DNA of 64,000 nucleotides from Chalciporus piperatus (GCA_038093975.1 JBBPTG010000008.1:348890-412889), one strand, 5' to 3'; counted from the stretch's first letter, positions 23,380 to 34,692 are shown. The notes: a model not told the origin generated them from the sequence alone. Translations and numbers: made by a program.

Positions 23380-23889
23380 TCGTGCGTTGTATACGAGGAG
23401 ATAGAGGGACGAGAGAGACGAGAGAGGTTGGGGATGTCTTATACGTGCTTCAGTTAGAAGTAAACAATAAACAGAATAGACTTGATGGTGCGTAAGGCAG
23501 GTTCCTGAGCGTGCAGCATTTAGTGCGCCAATATGATAAAAAGATTTAAGGAAAGCGAGGTTCCTCAAGGGGAGCCTGAAGGAGAGACTACCGCTCTATG
23601 TTCCTGTGAGATGCTGCGCTGCCCCGCTGCATATCAGGTTGGTCCAGGCCCAGTTGAAAGGCGGTGAAACAGTGGGGTCCGAACGTGAATCAAATGACCT
23701 CGCTAGGCACACCTCCCAGAGATCGATCTCAAGTTCCTGGCCGCTGACGGAGGACCTAAACAGGTGGAAACTTTCTCAACTCGTCCGGCTGCGCAGCAAG
23801 CATTACCCGCTAAACTCGCACCTGCACCTGCACCGCATAAAGCGCGCCGACACCCCGTTCTGCTCTCACTGTGGAGATAAGCGGGAGGA

Positions 23890-24175
23890 CGTTCGTCAAT
23901 ATGGAAAACACCCTGGGCATCCCTCTCCACCTCGCAATTGATATCTTGCACATTTAGGGCTGTACACATTGCAGGTGCGGCAGATCGAGCCTACCATCGC
24001 ATTGGTCAAACACAATGTCACGGAAAGGAGGAGTGGCTGACCAGATTATCCAGAATCCAGTCAAGCATCCTGGATCGGAGGATGCGCGACACCGTGTCAT
24101 TCAACAAGAACAAGTTGGACTGCAGTGTGGGAAGGGTCTAGTTGAAGTGAAGACCAGATCTTGCTGCAGGGATAG
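23890..24175 (-). pseudogene. Remnant of the CK1-like kinase 5' end
   Basis: Aligns with about 17520-17880. Shared landmarks are ATTGATATCTTGCAC, GATCGAGCCTA(C/T)CATCGC, GAGTGGCTGACCAGA and GGACTGCAGTGTGGGAAGG-like stretches. Many substitutions and small indels, including an in-frame stop in the part matching the VAIK exon, destroy the coding frame. No kinase catalytic loop follows, so only the 5' exons were carried by the duplication. Confidence 0.65.
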
Positions 24176-24179
24176 TAGA

Positions 24180-25021
24180 TTTTTTTTCATCACTATTGAC
24201 AGCGGAATGCATTTCGACCGTGAGTGAGTGCAGTCTTCGAAAGTCCTGAAGATGGGGGGTCTCCAGCGGCTCGATATCATGCACTGGCAGGAGGGCGTGG
24301 TCAGGGCGCATGTGGTCAGATGAGTCGTTCTTCCAGATGGTGTTCGATGAATCCTTGCTATCTCAGTCCACGCGTAAATCCTGATACCGGAGAAAGACGA
24401 CGGGACCCCTCGAGAATCGCAACTGATCAATTCCTTGACACGACAGGTCTGTGCTTGGAAACTCGTACCGTTACGTGGGGTTGTTCGTCTGGTTGAGTGG
24501 ACATGCCAAAGTGCCTAGGAATTCTTGTGAATGTTTCTTCCGTCAGCACGCCAATCTCTTCATGCTGGAGGGTGGTATCTGATTCTGATGCTGGCGTTCG
24601 TGATGCAAGACTCTTAGATGATGAATATGTCTCACCATCAACTCACCATCATACCATAGAGCGTCCAGGGGACGCCCCCGTTGAACGCAGTAACCATAAA
24701 ATTGACCTCTGTCCCTGGCCCCTTCATTTCTACTCCTCTCTTCAAGTTAATGAGCAGGCTATCACAAATGTTCCGTGCGTGTTGTAGAGTCTAGCCAATA
24801 GGTCCATTGGATTTGGATTGATTTGGATTGAAGTTCAAGTTGACGCGCGGGAAGGAACAGCTGCAGTGGCCTCGCCTAAAAACTTAAAAAACGGAGTGTT
24901 CACCAAGTACTTATTCACCAGCTACGTGATTGACAGAACTACAACCAGTATTCCTACACCGTGACTGCTAAACATACAATGGAAGACGAAAAAGTTTCAA
25001 ACCTTGAATTACAAAGAATTT
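24180..25021. other. Intergenic between kinase remnant and PDC copy B
   Basis: About 0.8 kb with no recognisable gene. Its right end holds decayed similarity to the flank of PDC copy A (for example the GTTTCAAACCTTGA-type stretch shortly before the stop codon). Confidence 0.4.
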
Positions 25022-27607
25022 TTACATCTGCTTGGATGATTTCTCCTCGTGCATCTTCGTCAACTCACCAGCCGCTTTGAGAGCGCGAGGCGTGTCGTAC
25101 TTGCCCATAATGACCTCCACGAGCTGGATCTTGCCCGCCTGAGAAAATTGGGGATCATCCAGTAATTTGTCTAGCCCAAACTTGTCCCGCACGGAGTACG
25201 ACCTCGACAATTTCCCATCAAGGTCTCCCAGGGTCGTCAGCAGTGAAGTCCATTTCCTGAGTACATCCCGTCAAGTTGAGTTACGAAGAGATATATATCC
25301 AACTCACCAATTGACGATGTCGTTATATTTCCTGCTCTACGCGTAAGAGTATGGTGCTGGGGAGCAGAGGTGTCACTCACCTCTCCATACCGTGAAGGTT
25401 CCTCTCGATGTTGTAACCCTGATTGTTGAGCAGGAAAATGATCGGAGTGACTCCGTGGTGTATCATAGTAGACAGTTCCTGGACGCCGAGTTGCCTATAA
25501 CGACGTTCAGAACTGGTTGGGTAGGCAACGGCAGAGAACCTACATGCTTCCGTCGCCAACGAAGAGGATAACTCGACCGAGTCCCTTTTCACGGGCGGCG
25601 AGGGCTGCTCCCAGAGTGCTCCCTGGAACAGGATCGTGTGCATTTCTCCCGTGAAAACATGTTCCAATGCTCACCGACTGTCCAGCCAATACTTCCATAA
25701 AGTATCTGACTCATGAAGATAGATTGTTCGGGTAGGGGAACGTCCAAAATCCCGAAGTTGGACGTTCCTGTCAGATTTTCAGTGCAATTTCCTATAAGCG
25801 TGTATTTACCAACCCACCTGTTTCAGCGATAATGACATCTTTGCGTTTAAAGAATTGTCCGACGCGGGGCCAGAAGTATGCCTGCGTGATAGCATCCACT
25901 CGTTCCTGCGGAATTTCGAGCTTGGGCCTCGGAACGGGCAGTATAATGGCGTCGTTTTTGTATTTGCTAAGCCGCGCAGTGAGCTTTGGAAGAAGAAGCT
26001 TCATCCCGATCCCTGGAAAGTGCGCGTGGCGTACAAGAGTGTGATCCGAATGAAGCTGGAAGGGATTAAGAATAGGTTGGTGTAAGGTCAAGTCCATGAA
26101 CATTACCTCGACGGTGTGACTAGCAGGAATCCTATACGTGAACATCCCGGTATTGAAGTCTGATTTCAGAGCACCGATGGACAATATCAACTTCGCCCCC
26201 TCGACCTTGTCCTTAATTATCGGATCGCTGATAGACCCTATGTAGATCTCCGAGGACATGAAAAGGGATGAAGCAAGTGTAACAAGTGATATACTCACTC
26301 CGCCATACCGGTCGTACTCTTCGCTGACTGCCGTCTTGCCCATGGGTGCAGAGTACACCGGGAACTGGGTTGCAGTGACCAAATCTTTCACCTCGTCTCG
26401 CACGTCATGACGAGTGACGCAAGCATCGACGAGTATGACGATGTCCTTCTCCGCAGCGTCGATAGCCTTCATGATCTCATCCAATACAAAGTTTTCGACA
26501 TCCGGATTGTTCGGAGGAGGGACGCGCGATAGGGGAATCTTCAATCGCCTGGCTGGTACTTTTTCGGATACCATATCTGTTGGAATCGTGAGGTACACAG
26601 GGCGCGCCTGGCGACAAGTGAGTCCATCATGCAAGCGAGTCCATCATGGTCGCGTACGTGGGTAATGCAATCGGTGAGGACGCGATCAATCTCAAAGACA
26701 GCGTTTGCTTTGTTCATCAGCACTGCCTGAGATATGGTTACTTGCTCTGCGGCCTTCGTGTATGCATCAAACCTATCCGTCGACGTCAGTGACATGGTGC
26801 ACTCGCATAGGATCGTCATATACCTTCCATCACCGAGAGTGTGGTGAAGCAATGGCCTCGTCTTGAGTTGAGTGGTGCTTGGAACCCCGACAATATGGAG
26901 CACCGGAACCATCTCGGAGAATGCTAGATCGCACGCAAGCACATGTGAGGTCGGCGTCGAGAGAAAGATGGTGCTACCTCACCTCCTGCAATGCCATTGA
27001 TAGCGCTCAACTCACCCACTCCGAACCTTACAGAGAGGGGTTCGAGTTAGAGTTGCTAGGAAAGATGACGAATCGAACTACTTACGTGGTGACAACGACC
27101 CCAATGCTATGATCCTTAACCCTCGCATAGCCGTCGGCGCCGTATGCTGCGTTGAGCTCGTTGCTACGAGACGTTAGTCTCGCAAAGTCTGGAGAAAAAC
27201 CAGGATACACACCAATTCCCGACCCATTGAATCCTGGGATGATCCTCTACGTAATCCTGCGCGTTGAATCTGTCAATGAGGCAGCGAGGCGAAAACGCTT
27301 GAAAATCGCACCAAGAATGCTGCAGGTGACGTGAGTATTAGCTATGAATGCGTTCAGCGTACAACACATACGCATGTTGAAGTCACCGGGAACACCGAAG
27401 ACAGACTGAGTAGAGTGGGGGAACTGTCAGCTTCCTCCTTACATGGTCAAGAATGGGATGTACCGAAACACCGAGCTGGTCCAACCTAGCCAAGAGATAG
27501 TCGGAGATGGTAGTTTGTTCCTCCTCATCAGATATTTTACTCTCGACGGAGAGCTCATCTATCTGGTGGCGAAGTCTGGCCAACTCGGCCTTAAGATCGG
27601 CTTCCAT
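25022..27607 (-). CDS. PDC: Pyruvate decarboxylase, copy B
   Basis: Start 27605-27607 (MEADLKAELARL), stop 25022-25024. The exon pattern matches copy A and the same motifs are present: FGVPGDFNM, NCNELNAAYGADGYARVK, LLHHTLGDG and GDGSM...LLNNQGYNIE. The 8-nt microexon is at 27312-27319 (CATTCTTG on the minus strand). Unlike copy A, the junction before RPVYLTIPTDMV splices cleanly in phase 0: ITH, a 50-nt GTACGC...CGCCAG intron, then ARPVYL. This copy looks fully functional. It makes acetaldehyde from pyruvate in the cytosol. The N-terminal coiled-coil extension of about 35 residues is kept. The two proteins differ at scattered sites, mostly outside the catalytic motifs. Confidence 0.88.
27312..27319 (-). 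other. 8-nt microexon of PDC copy B
   Basis: On the minus strand this reads CATTCTTG between an acceptor CTGCAG and a donor GTGCGA. It supplies the codons for P-F-L between FGVPGDFNM and DYVEDHP, exactly as in copy A. It is conserved although the flanking intron sequence differs between copies. Confidence 0.7.
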
Positions 27608-27778
27608 GATGAGCGATAGCTTGTGCGAGTGTATTGTCTGGGAAATGGTTTGAGAGAGAAAGGGGTGAGGGCGACGACATTTCGACTGCCCTTTTATAAG
27701 TTTGACTCTTAGATCGGGTTGAGGAGGACTGACGTTTGCGATGACGTTGAATGAACAAGTTGCCTGAAAAGACATCCC

Positions 27779-28446
27779 CTAATTGGTAGTGCGAGAACAC
27801 CAATGTCCATCTGCCCAGTTGGCATGCCGCTTCGCCCCTTCGTGCTTGAACCCCCTGTAATCATCATGAACGAGGAGATCATCGAGTGTTGGCTGTTACT
27901 CACAATTTCTTGTACGCTGATATCGCTGATGCGTCCCATTCCAGCACGGTCAAACACTCTTTGAATGCCCAAAGCGTCCGATTATAAACTTTCCATTTTA
28001 TTTCCCTCCGAAAACCGTCAGCGATACCCTTTGAATTCCCAAAGCTCTGAACGCGTATTCGATCACGAATTTAGACGCCTCAGTCCCGTACCCTCCCCCC
28101 CAAAACTTGGGCAAAAGTGCTATGTCAAAGAAACTGTTTCCGTTCTTGGGTTCTAGAACATGGACGCTGCATTCTCGCATAAACTCCCCTGTTTCTTTCA
28201 GGGCGATGATGAAGAGCATTGTTTTATTTTCTTCCCGCCTTCTCATTCCTTCTTTGAATTCTGTTGGCCGGGGCACGATAGGTTCGTTGGCGATGAAACG
28301 CGCCACTTGAGTGTTATTGCGAGCGCGAAAAGACTGTTGACATCATCTTCTAAACCACGGAGCCGATCGGGCGTAAAGATGAGATAGAACACTTGTCGAG
28401 CGTTGTTGATGGTCGGGGAAACAATGGGTTTACAGTCCGAGAGCAA
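27779..28446 (-). pseudogene. GNAT acetyltransferase (RimJ/RimL-like), broken
   Basis: Reads as a GNAT protein in pieces: YLIFTPDRLRGLEDDVNSLF, then (one base short) RARNNTQVARFIANEPIVP, LFIIALKETGEFMRECSV, FDIALLPKFWGGGYGTEASKFVIEYAF (acetyl-CoA loop region), LGIQRVSLTVF, and after an intron AYKKLGFKHEGAKRHANW with stop at 27779-27781. At least two frameshifts are visible, near 28330 and near 27960. At the second, a short LGIQRV(S/F) segment is present twice and an in-frame stop intervenes. GNAT enzymes acetylate amines; nothing indicates this copy still does. Confidence 0.6.
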
Positions 28447-28731
28447 TTATGGTAATTCATTATGGCAATTTGGGTGCTTACTGGGACCCTGAAGCTAATC
28501 CACGGGTGATCTGGATGAGCTTGTCAGCGTGTCTGTACAATTGGCCAAGGATTCAAGCGATCGCGAGACTCTTGTGAGCGTCGCAAATGATTAGAGAAGC
28601 AATGAAGTGCCATATTTTTTTTGAGATCTGCATGCATCATACCGTATCATCATAGAATCAATAACCATGTGTGACCACGCGGAGAGCATGCACAGAATCG
28701 GGATATGCGGGGGACTTCCAGGACAATACAT
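28447..28731. other. Intergenic between GNAT pseudogene and RPS19
   Basis: About 0.3 kb with no gene seen. It probably contains the RPS19 3' UTR. Confidence 0.4.
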
Positions 28732-29327
28732 TTACTCCTCGTCTTCCTCCTCACCGTTCTCTTCCTCCTCATCCTCATCCTCCTTTGCAGCCTCGACGAC
28801 AGCCGTTGCGATTCGGTCAAGGTCGCGCTGACCGTCCTGGCTGATTCTCCGGCCACCGTTGTCGGTCTGCTCGAGGACACCAATCTTCTCCAGCGATTGG
28901 CAGATCTTCCGTTGGACGGAACCAGAGGCATCTGCGTGATGCGAAGGGCGGTTACCGCGTCTGTTGCGGCCACCGTGGAGTTTTGTTAGCTTGCCGATCC
29001 CGACGTCTTTGCGAAGGTAGATGTGCCGTGCGACAGCAGCTACGGCGCGGTGAACGTGTGATGAGATCAAAGGGGAATGTATCGATGGAGTTGGGATGAT
29101 TACCTGCACGAACGTAGTACCAGTCGGGGTCATAGGGTGCGAGTTCTTTGAATGCTCCGGTTTTGACAAGGTCGACCCATGTTGGGACCTCGAGCTTGCC
29201 TGACCGCTTGAGGTGGGATGCGTATGCGGTGATGAAGTCCTCCGCGCTGGATTATGACGTGAACTCGTCAGGATATGAGGGATAGATGGGATAAGGGTGC
29301 ACACCTAATGTCTCTTACTCCTGGCAT
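28732..29327 (-). CDS. RPS19: 40S ribosomal protein S19 (eS19)
   Basis: Three exons. Exon 1 is very short (MPGVRDI, start at 29325-29327). Exon 2 gives [31 protein letters not shown]. Exon 3 begins in the middle of [14 protein letters not shown] and contains [22 protein letters not shown] and the [13 protein letters not shown] helix. All are hallmarks of eS19, a small-subunit protein needed for late 18S rRNA maturation. A short first exon is typical of fungal ribosomal protein genes. The C-terminus carries an extra run of about 17 residues, nearly all Glu/Asp ([17 protein letters not shown]), beyond the usual end. The F-box gene starts divergently about 390 bp away. Confidence 0.93.
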
Positions 29328-29715
29328 GATGAAAAACGGCGTGGGTGACCTTGATGGAACTTGCGCGGGACGTTGAGCGCGACGCTGCCGTGCGTTGACA
29401 AAGAATTAGAGTTTATAGCTGAGTTTGAATACAGCCACCGTATGTGCAGTTCTTGAGCTTAGTCAGCAAGCAGTGCCGACGCTACTCAAGTACTCTAGTG
29501 CTACCGACTTTAGATCCCAAAGTGCAATGCGAGCAATGACAACTCTAATCCCATAATGCTCTCGGATGGTTCACTAGGTGGTCGTGGAGGACTGGTTATC
29601 TTCTGGTCGATTGTGATCTCGCTCGTCGATGGCTTTCTAATAACATCTCAACGGTTGAATCAAGGTTGAACTTGAAGTGCAATTTTGCGACTCATGTCCC
29701 CGCACCGCATCGGTC

Positions 29716-31143
29716 ATGGACCAACTACCACATCCAATGATCGTCGACATAGCTCAATGCCCAGCCAGCAATTCATCAACGACGATATATTCCCTACCTC
29801 CAGAATTGTTGATTGAGATATTTACAACGTCAAGCAGGTCCGGTAGTTCATTTACCCCGCTCATCATTTCCAGAGTCTGCAGACTCTGGAGAGACATCTC
29901 TATATCGTCCCCAAGAGCATGGCAGCTCATCATCATCGATAAATCATGGCGCCGCATCTCATCTATCAAAGCACAAGCCGAATTGTGGATAGCTCGATCA
30001 GCTCCGCTTCCGTTCGACGTCGATGTCGAGCTGACCGACTTCGAACTTCTCCTCCCAATCATGTCTTGCTTCCTTTCCTATCTATCCCGCTGGATGGATT
30101 GCAGAATAACATTCGAAGGGCGCACAAATCACACCAGACTATCCGATCTCACCCTATCCGCACCTCGCCGCGTCCTTCACCATCTTGATGTGCGCCTCAA
30201 GACCCCATTTGATGACGACAGCGACGATGACGACAACATCTTCTTCTCATGCGGAACCAGCGCATTCCGACATGTGTCCATGAAGATCTCGGCTTCCAAT
30301 CTCCCCTCCGCAGACTTTCTCAACCCACTCCTCTTCACATCTCTCGACATCACCGAAACATCCTTCGTGCACACCGTGCGTTCGCATGATCTGCTCAGCT
30401 TCCTCGCACGGTGTCCTAACCTCGAACACTGTTACCTCCACGGCGTTTCGTACGAAGAGGGCGCCTTGAGCATCTCACCAGCCGTCGTCGCTCTCCCACG
30501 TCTCCATACCCTCCTCCTAGACCTCATCTGCATCCAACGAAGTGTCCTCTCCCATCTCCACCTCCCCGCCCTCCGGGAACTCCATCTCCGCCATTTAAAC
30601 ATGGACGTCTCTCTCGATGATTACCACGCGGAAGAGGAAGGCGACAGTGACGACGAAGCGAGCGACTATTCGCAGTCGCCCTCGAGTGATCATCACACTG
30701 GAATGGGTCTTAGGAAACTCATTTCGCGATCTCATCCACCCCTCGAGGTCCTTGATATGGATCTATCGGACATGCGTACCAAGGATTTCGGATGGGTATT
30801 CGACAGATTACCAGATCTGAAACATTTCTCCATCGTTGGGTCAGACATGTCTGATAACGTGGTCCAGCTACTCGAGCCGCAGCCTATTGAAGGGAGCCAG
30901 GGAGATACTGGAGCCCAGAGTCGCGTCCGTCTTCCGCAGCTCGCCACACTCAAGTTATTCGGATGCCAACGGTTTTCCGGAGAGGTGTTGGTGGACGCGC
31001 TCAGTGCTCGGGTTGCCTATACGGACGTAGCAACGCCCAATGAGACGTTGACCAACGTCGTGGTCTCTGGATGTGACCAATTTACGACCAGTCATGGAAT
31101 TCAGCTTTCGTGGTATTTGCATGAACGTCTTCATTTCTCGTAG
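29716..31143 (+). CDS. F-box protein with LRR-like C-terminal region
   Basis: Single exon, 475 codons from ATG 29716 (MDQLPHPMIVDIAQ). The upstream in-frame GTG at 29677 is not a likely start. The F-box is at about residues 25-70: IYSLPPELLIEIFTTS ... PLIISRVCRLWRDISISSPRAWQ. F-boxes bind Skp1 and make the protein a substrate receptor of an SCF ubiquitin ligase. The remainder has irregular leucine-rich segments (LARCPNLEHCYLHGV, LHLPALRELHLRHL, FDRLPDLKHFSIVGSDM, LPQLATLKLFGC) broken by an Asp/Glu/Ser insert (about residues 310-330). This is the architecture of the large F-box families of Agaricomycetes. The substrate is unknown. Confidence 0.8.
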   Translation: MDQLPHPMIVDIAQCPASNSSTTIYSLPPELLIEIFTTSSRSGSSFTPLIISRVCRLWRDISISSPRAWQLIIIDKSWRRISSIKAQAELWIARSAPLPFDVDVELTDFELLLPIMSCFLSYLSRWMDCRITFEGRTNHTRLSDLTLSAPRRVLHHLDVRLKTPFDDDSDDDDNIFFSCGTSAFRHVSMKISASNLPSADFLNPLLFTSLDITETSFVHTVRSHDLLSFLARCPNLEHCYLHGVSYEEGALSISPAVVALPRLHTLLLDLICIQRSVLSHLHLPALRELHLRHLNMDVSLDDYHAEEEGDSDDEASDYSQSPSSDHHTGMGLRKLISRSHPPLEVLDMDLSDMRTKDFGWVFDRLPDLKHFSIVGSDMSDNVVQLLEPQPIEGSQGDTGAQSRVRLPQLATLKLFGCQRFSGEVLVDALSARVAYTDVATPNETLTNVVVSGCDQFTTSHGIQLSWYLHERLHFS

Positions 31144-31360
31144 CACACCCTCATCTTAACCCCTGCTATGTATTTTTTATGAGTTATAGTGGATTCCACT
31201 CATAGTCGTACTTATGCTTTTTATCCTTGGTTGTATGTAAGGTTATTGAATATCATTTTGCCTCAAGTAGCTCAGGCCAGAAGCTGAGCGTTCATACCAT
31301 TGTCCGCTATGGGCACAGCAAAACTTCAGTCCCGGGATCGTAGAAAGCCATCACCTTCTA
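31144..31360. other. Convergent intergenic region
   Basis: Short space between the F-box gene 3' end and the 3' end of the minus-strand glycosyltransferase-like gene. It is AT-rich (TATTTTTTATGAG and similar), consistent with two polyadenylation regions. Confidence 0.4.
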
Positions 31361-34300
31361 TCACTGGTCGAAATATACAGGGAAATCGAGGCCCATGCCC
31401 TGGCGTTCTGCTGACTCCTGGAGAAGATGCCGCACGTCGGTGACATGATGATGATCACCCATCCAAATCCCATCTTCCCCGCGTTCGCCCCAGTGGAAAG
31501 TGTGAAACGTGTCCACCTCGTAGCCTTCGGCCCATTTCTGCCTCACGAACGACGCATTGAACGGAGGTTGGTAGATCCACCACTGTATAGTCATCCAATC
31601 ACGAGAGTCAAGAGTCAGTCAAAGAGACAGATCAAACAACGGTAACGTACGTGATCGACAAACTGGATAGGCTCGCCTGGCGGAACGACGAGATGGACGG
31701 TCGTTGGTGTCGCAATCTCCAGGAAACAATTCGTCTCTAGGAACAGCGCCAGAACGTCCATGAACGACTTTCTATGACGGCCGGGTATGTACAACGTATC
31801 CGCCGATCCTCCGATGAGCCTCGTCTGATTGCCAGTGAGTTCAGCGAGATGCGTCCGCATGTCCTCAGGAACCTTGCGAAAAGCCTCCATACAAACAGAT
31901 ACCCCCACATGAGGGTCGCTATTCATCATGCTCATCAGTGACCATAGCATCCGGGGCACTCTGCATTCAGAAACTCACCCCCACCTATAAAAGATCAGAA
32001 AGGCAGTCGATTCAGATCACGCGAACATTGAGTAGCGCTGGCAAGAACCACTGCTCACCACCAGTCAAGTCCCCAACCTCGCCATGTTTCTGTGAGATCG
32101 AGCGACGGATCGGGAGAGATTGTCGCAGGAGGGGCATGTCGGGTGCTGTTCAGCGTGTCTTCCATCAAATTCCCGAACGATGGGTTCGGAACGGGTTGTC
32201 CCCACGGCGAATGGTACCAAAATTGGCTTTGATTGAATTGCTGTAGTCGGGGAATATTAAGGAGGGTATCAAAAGGTACCCAGAGATACCCGTCATAGCA
32301 GTCATATTCTCGCAAGGCCGTGTGGAGCATGTGGTGCGCCATCTTGCAAAAAAAGAATGAGGGATTTTGTACCCTGACAGAGACAGGAGCACGACTCACC
32401 CGCCCTGACATCTTGTAAAACAGGGGATCGCTGAGATCCTCGTCCGATTGGAACGAATCGACCCAAACATCGTAGGAGTGATCGAACCCCTTGTCCTCGC
32501 GGCTCGCAGGACCGATATAAAGGATCTTTTCCAGTCAAGGTGAAAATATATTCTGGTGTCAAATTCTCTGTGCCAGTACTTACGTTCGGGAAATAGTCGG
32601 TGTAGACTTCTTTATGAAAATCTAAGTTTGCATCATATCGAGGATGGCTAAAGAATACGACGAGCAAAATATTGTTGAAATGAGTGTAAGTGTTGTTAGT
32701 ATGAGTCGGTGTCGACACTGTGGGTGCACGGCATCCGGGGCGACTAGATGATACACCTGATTCCTTTCGCCAAAACGGAGACAAGCCCGAGGAAACAGTC
32801 TGAGGGTTCTGAAGTATGAAGACAACGAGAAATCCCAGTGGAATCGAAAATGTCGCCGCAAGTGCGAGTAATCGGCGGGCCTGTGGTTCCACACGCCGGA
32901 TGCAATGAATACAGTCCAAGACCTCACGGAAATAATGCTTACCGAAGCCAAGAGATCCCCTTGTTTTTCTTCTATTCGCTTTTGCGCGTGAAAAGTGAAG
33001 GAGATAGATGCCACTATGACAATGAGCCAACCGAAAAGCGCGGAGCATGGAGGTTCAACGGCATTCCATATGTCCACGGTGATTAACAAGGTCGACACCA
33101 AGGTGATAAGAATTCCTTGTGTGATCGCGCCATATTCTGCGACGAGATAAAAGGAGTTGTCGAGATATCAGCGGAGGGCGGATTACTCACGCTGTATAAT
33201 AAATATTGCTGTGATGTCTCTAATGCCCTCGACTAAAGGTAGTACTCGAAGTGCTGGTGTGAAATTGGTCGAGGTGCCGCTATACCATAGATGCAATAAG
33301 GAATGAAGGAGAAATGATTGTGCAAATGTTAATGAATTGACGAGATGCGCGGATGAGGAGTTGTGCAGTCCATAAATCTGGTACCGAGATATTAGTATTT
33401 AGGCACAGAAAGGAGTAAGCGACGAACTATCTCGACGAGAGTGGCCCATAGCGAGTTGCAAAGAGCGAGTGCAGCCACAAGGACATACGGAGGAACGGCT
33501 GAACCCATGAAAGCATCCTTGAAACGAGTGAACACCAAGCCAATACGCAAGTATTGAGGATTCGCTCACCCTTGTGATGAAAACGCCCGCGAACTGATAA
33601 TGTAATCAGTCTAGCATCTAAACTGAGATACGCATATGGGTATCACGAACGTAAAGAATACACGCATGCCAAAATGCCGAAGAGAAACTTCTCCAGGAGA
33701 TGATCCACAGTATGACGAGGATGCAAAGCACTGTCACAGGGGATGCGAGGTACAATGCAAAAGAATCAGCAAATTCTCGAGTCCTGAGATCCTGTGAGAA
33801 CGGTTTCAGCAAATGAACCCGCGGATTGAACAACCTCGGTCCAAGTGCACATACAGTATATCCTCGAAGAGTGTAAATGAGACCGACGACGAGAATAGAC
33901 AAAGTCGATCTCAGGCTCCCGACGGTTAACGTGGCTAAACTCGATTGAGGATGCTGTTCTCGGTGACTATGAGAACACCTAGAGCTGGGAAAGAGCTGTC
34001 CGTCCTCGGGAAAGCGTGTATTACAAGTTGGGAGATATGCTTCAGGGGACTCGGGGGCAGTGATAGCCGTGTAAGAATATCGGCCCTCGAGCTTTCGCCA
34101 GGCAAACCACATAAATAACGAAAGAATGGATTTGAATAGATCACTTGTAGCGAAGTCAACAATGTCCTGCGAGGCTTGGGACTGTCCCTGTTCATCCTTG
34201 CGCAGGGTTTCTGCCAGCATACACAAGCCGAGGAACGAGACCTTGAACGCGATTGCAGTTCAGCATGATGTGTGAAGGCGAGAATATACACACGACTAGA

Positions 34301-34407
34301 GCAGCCCTTCGGCATGGGAACGCGTGGTTAAATGCGTTCCATTGGCTTAGGACGAGATTGATGCCGGGCATTGACAGTTGGTCAAGAGTTCCCAAGTCGC
34401 ACTGCAA
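31361..34407 (-). CDS. Polytopic membrane protein with STELLO/DUF288-like glycosyltransferase region
   Basis: Stop TGA is at 31361-31363. Start is the Met at 34369-34371 (MPGINLVLS) or 34405-34407. About ten exons. The N-terminal half is hydrophobic, with roughly eight membrane segments (for example STLSILVVGLIYTL, VTVLCILVILWIISW, YVLVAALALCNSLWATL, CSALFGWLIVIVASISF, LLALAATFSIPLGFLVVF). A phase-0 intron joins GDLLAS to ARRLLAL and leads into a soluble region: ILLVVFFSHPRYD, EVYTDYFPNILYIGP, HHMLHTALREYDCYDGYLWVPFDTLLN, and QFVDHWWIYQPPFNASFV near the end. The 'gYdGYL...D..Ll' pattern resembles the second half of STELLO/DUF288 Golgi glycosyltransferases. I infer a secretory-pathway location. 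The family call is tentative, and the two halves could be separate genes mis-joined by me. Confidence 0.55.
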
Positions 34408-34553
34408 GCGTGGTGGGCGCTAGATAGATCTTGGACAAGGAAACTCCTCGCTCGTGCAGAATGGTGGAGAGGAATAAAAGAAGAAGTCGGAAGGACGGAG
34501 GAGCTCGCGTAGCCGCGGCTCTAGCGAGGGACTTGTCATCGTCAAACGGTCAA

Positions 34554-34591
34554 AGTGGAGCGCGTGTCATTGTCAAGGCGCGCGCTCCACT
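34554..34591. repeat. Perfect 11-bp inverted repeat in promoter region
   Basis: AGTGGAGCGCG (34554-34564) is repeated inverted as CGCGCTCCACT (34581-34591) with a 16-nt spacer. It lies about 150 bp upstream of the membrane glycosyltransferase-like gene and just 3' of the DAHP synthase gene. It could be a dyad for a transcription factor or a hairpin; nothing decides between these. Confidence 0.5.
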
Positions 34592-34692
34592 CGATGGAGA
34601 CTAGTAACATTTTTCATTCCTCTGCTAGATATCGATACAATTCATGGCACTAGATAATCTCTGTCAGGTCGTGTATGCAAACTACCAGCAAA

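Larger units (their letters stand above)
23880..27607. repeat. Segmental duplication, right copy (kinase fragment + PDC)
   Basis: Partner of 17500-20713, same orientation. Blocks of near identity, including intron sequence, alternate with blocks that differ at many sites, a mosaic that suggests gene conversion. The kinase part has decayed while PDC has not. Confidence 0.8.
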
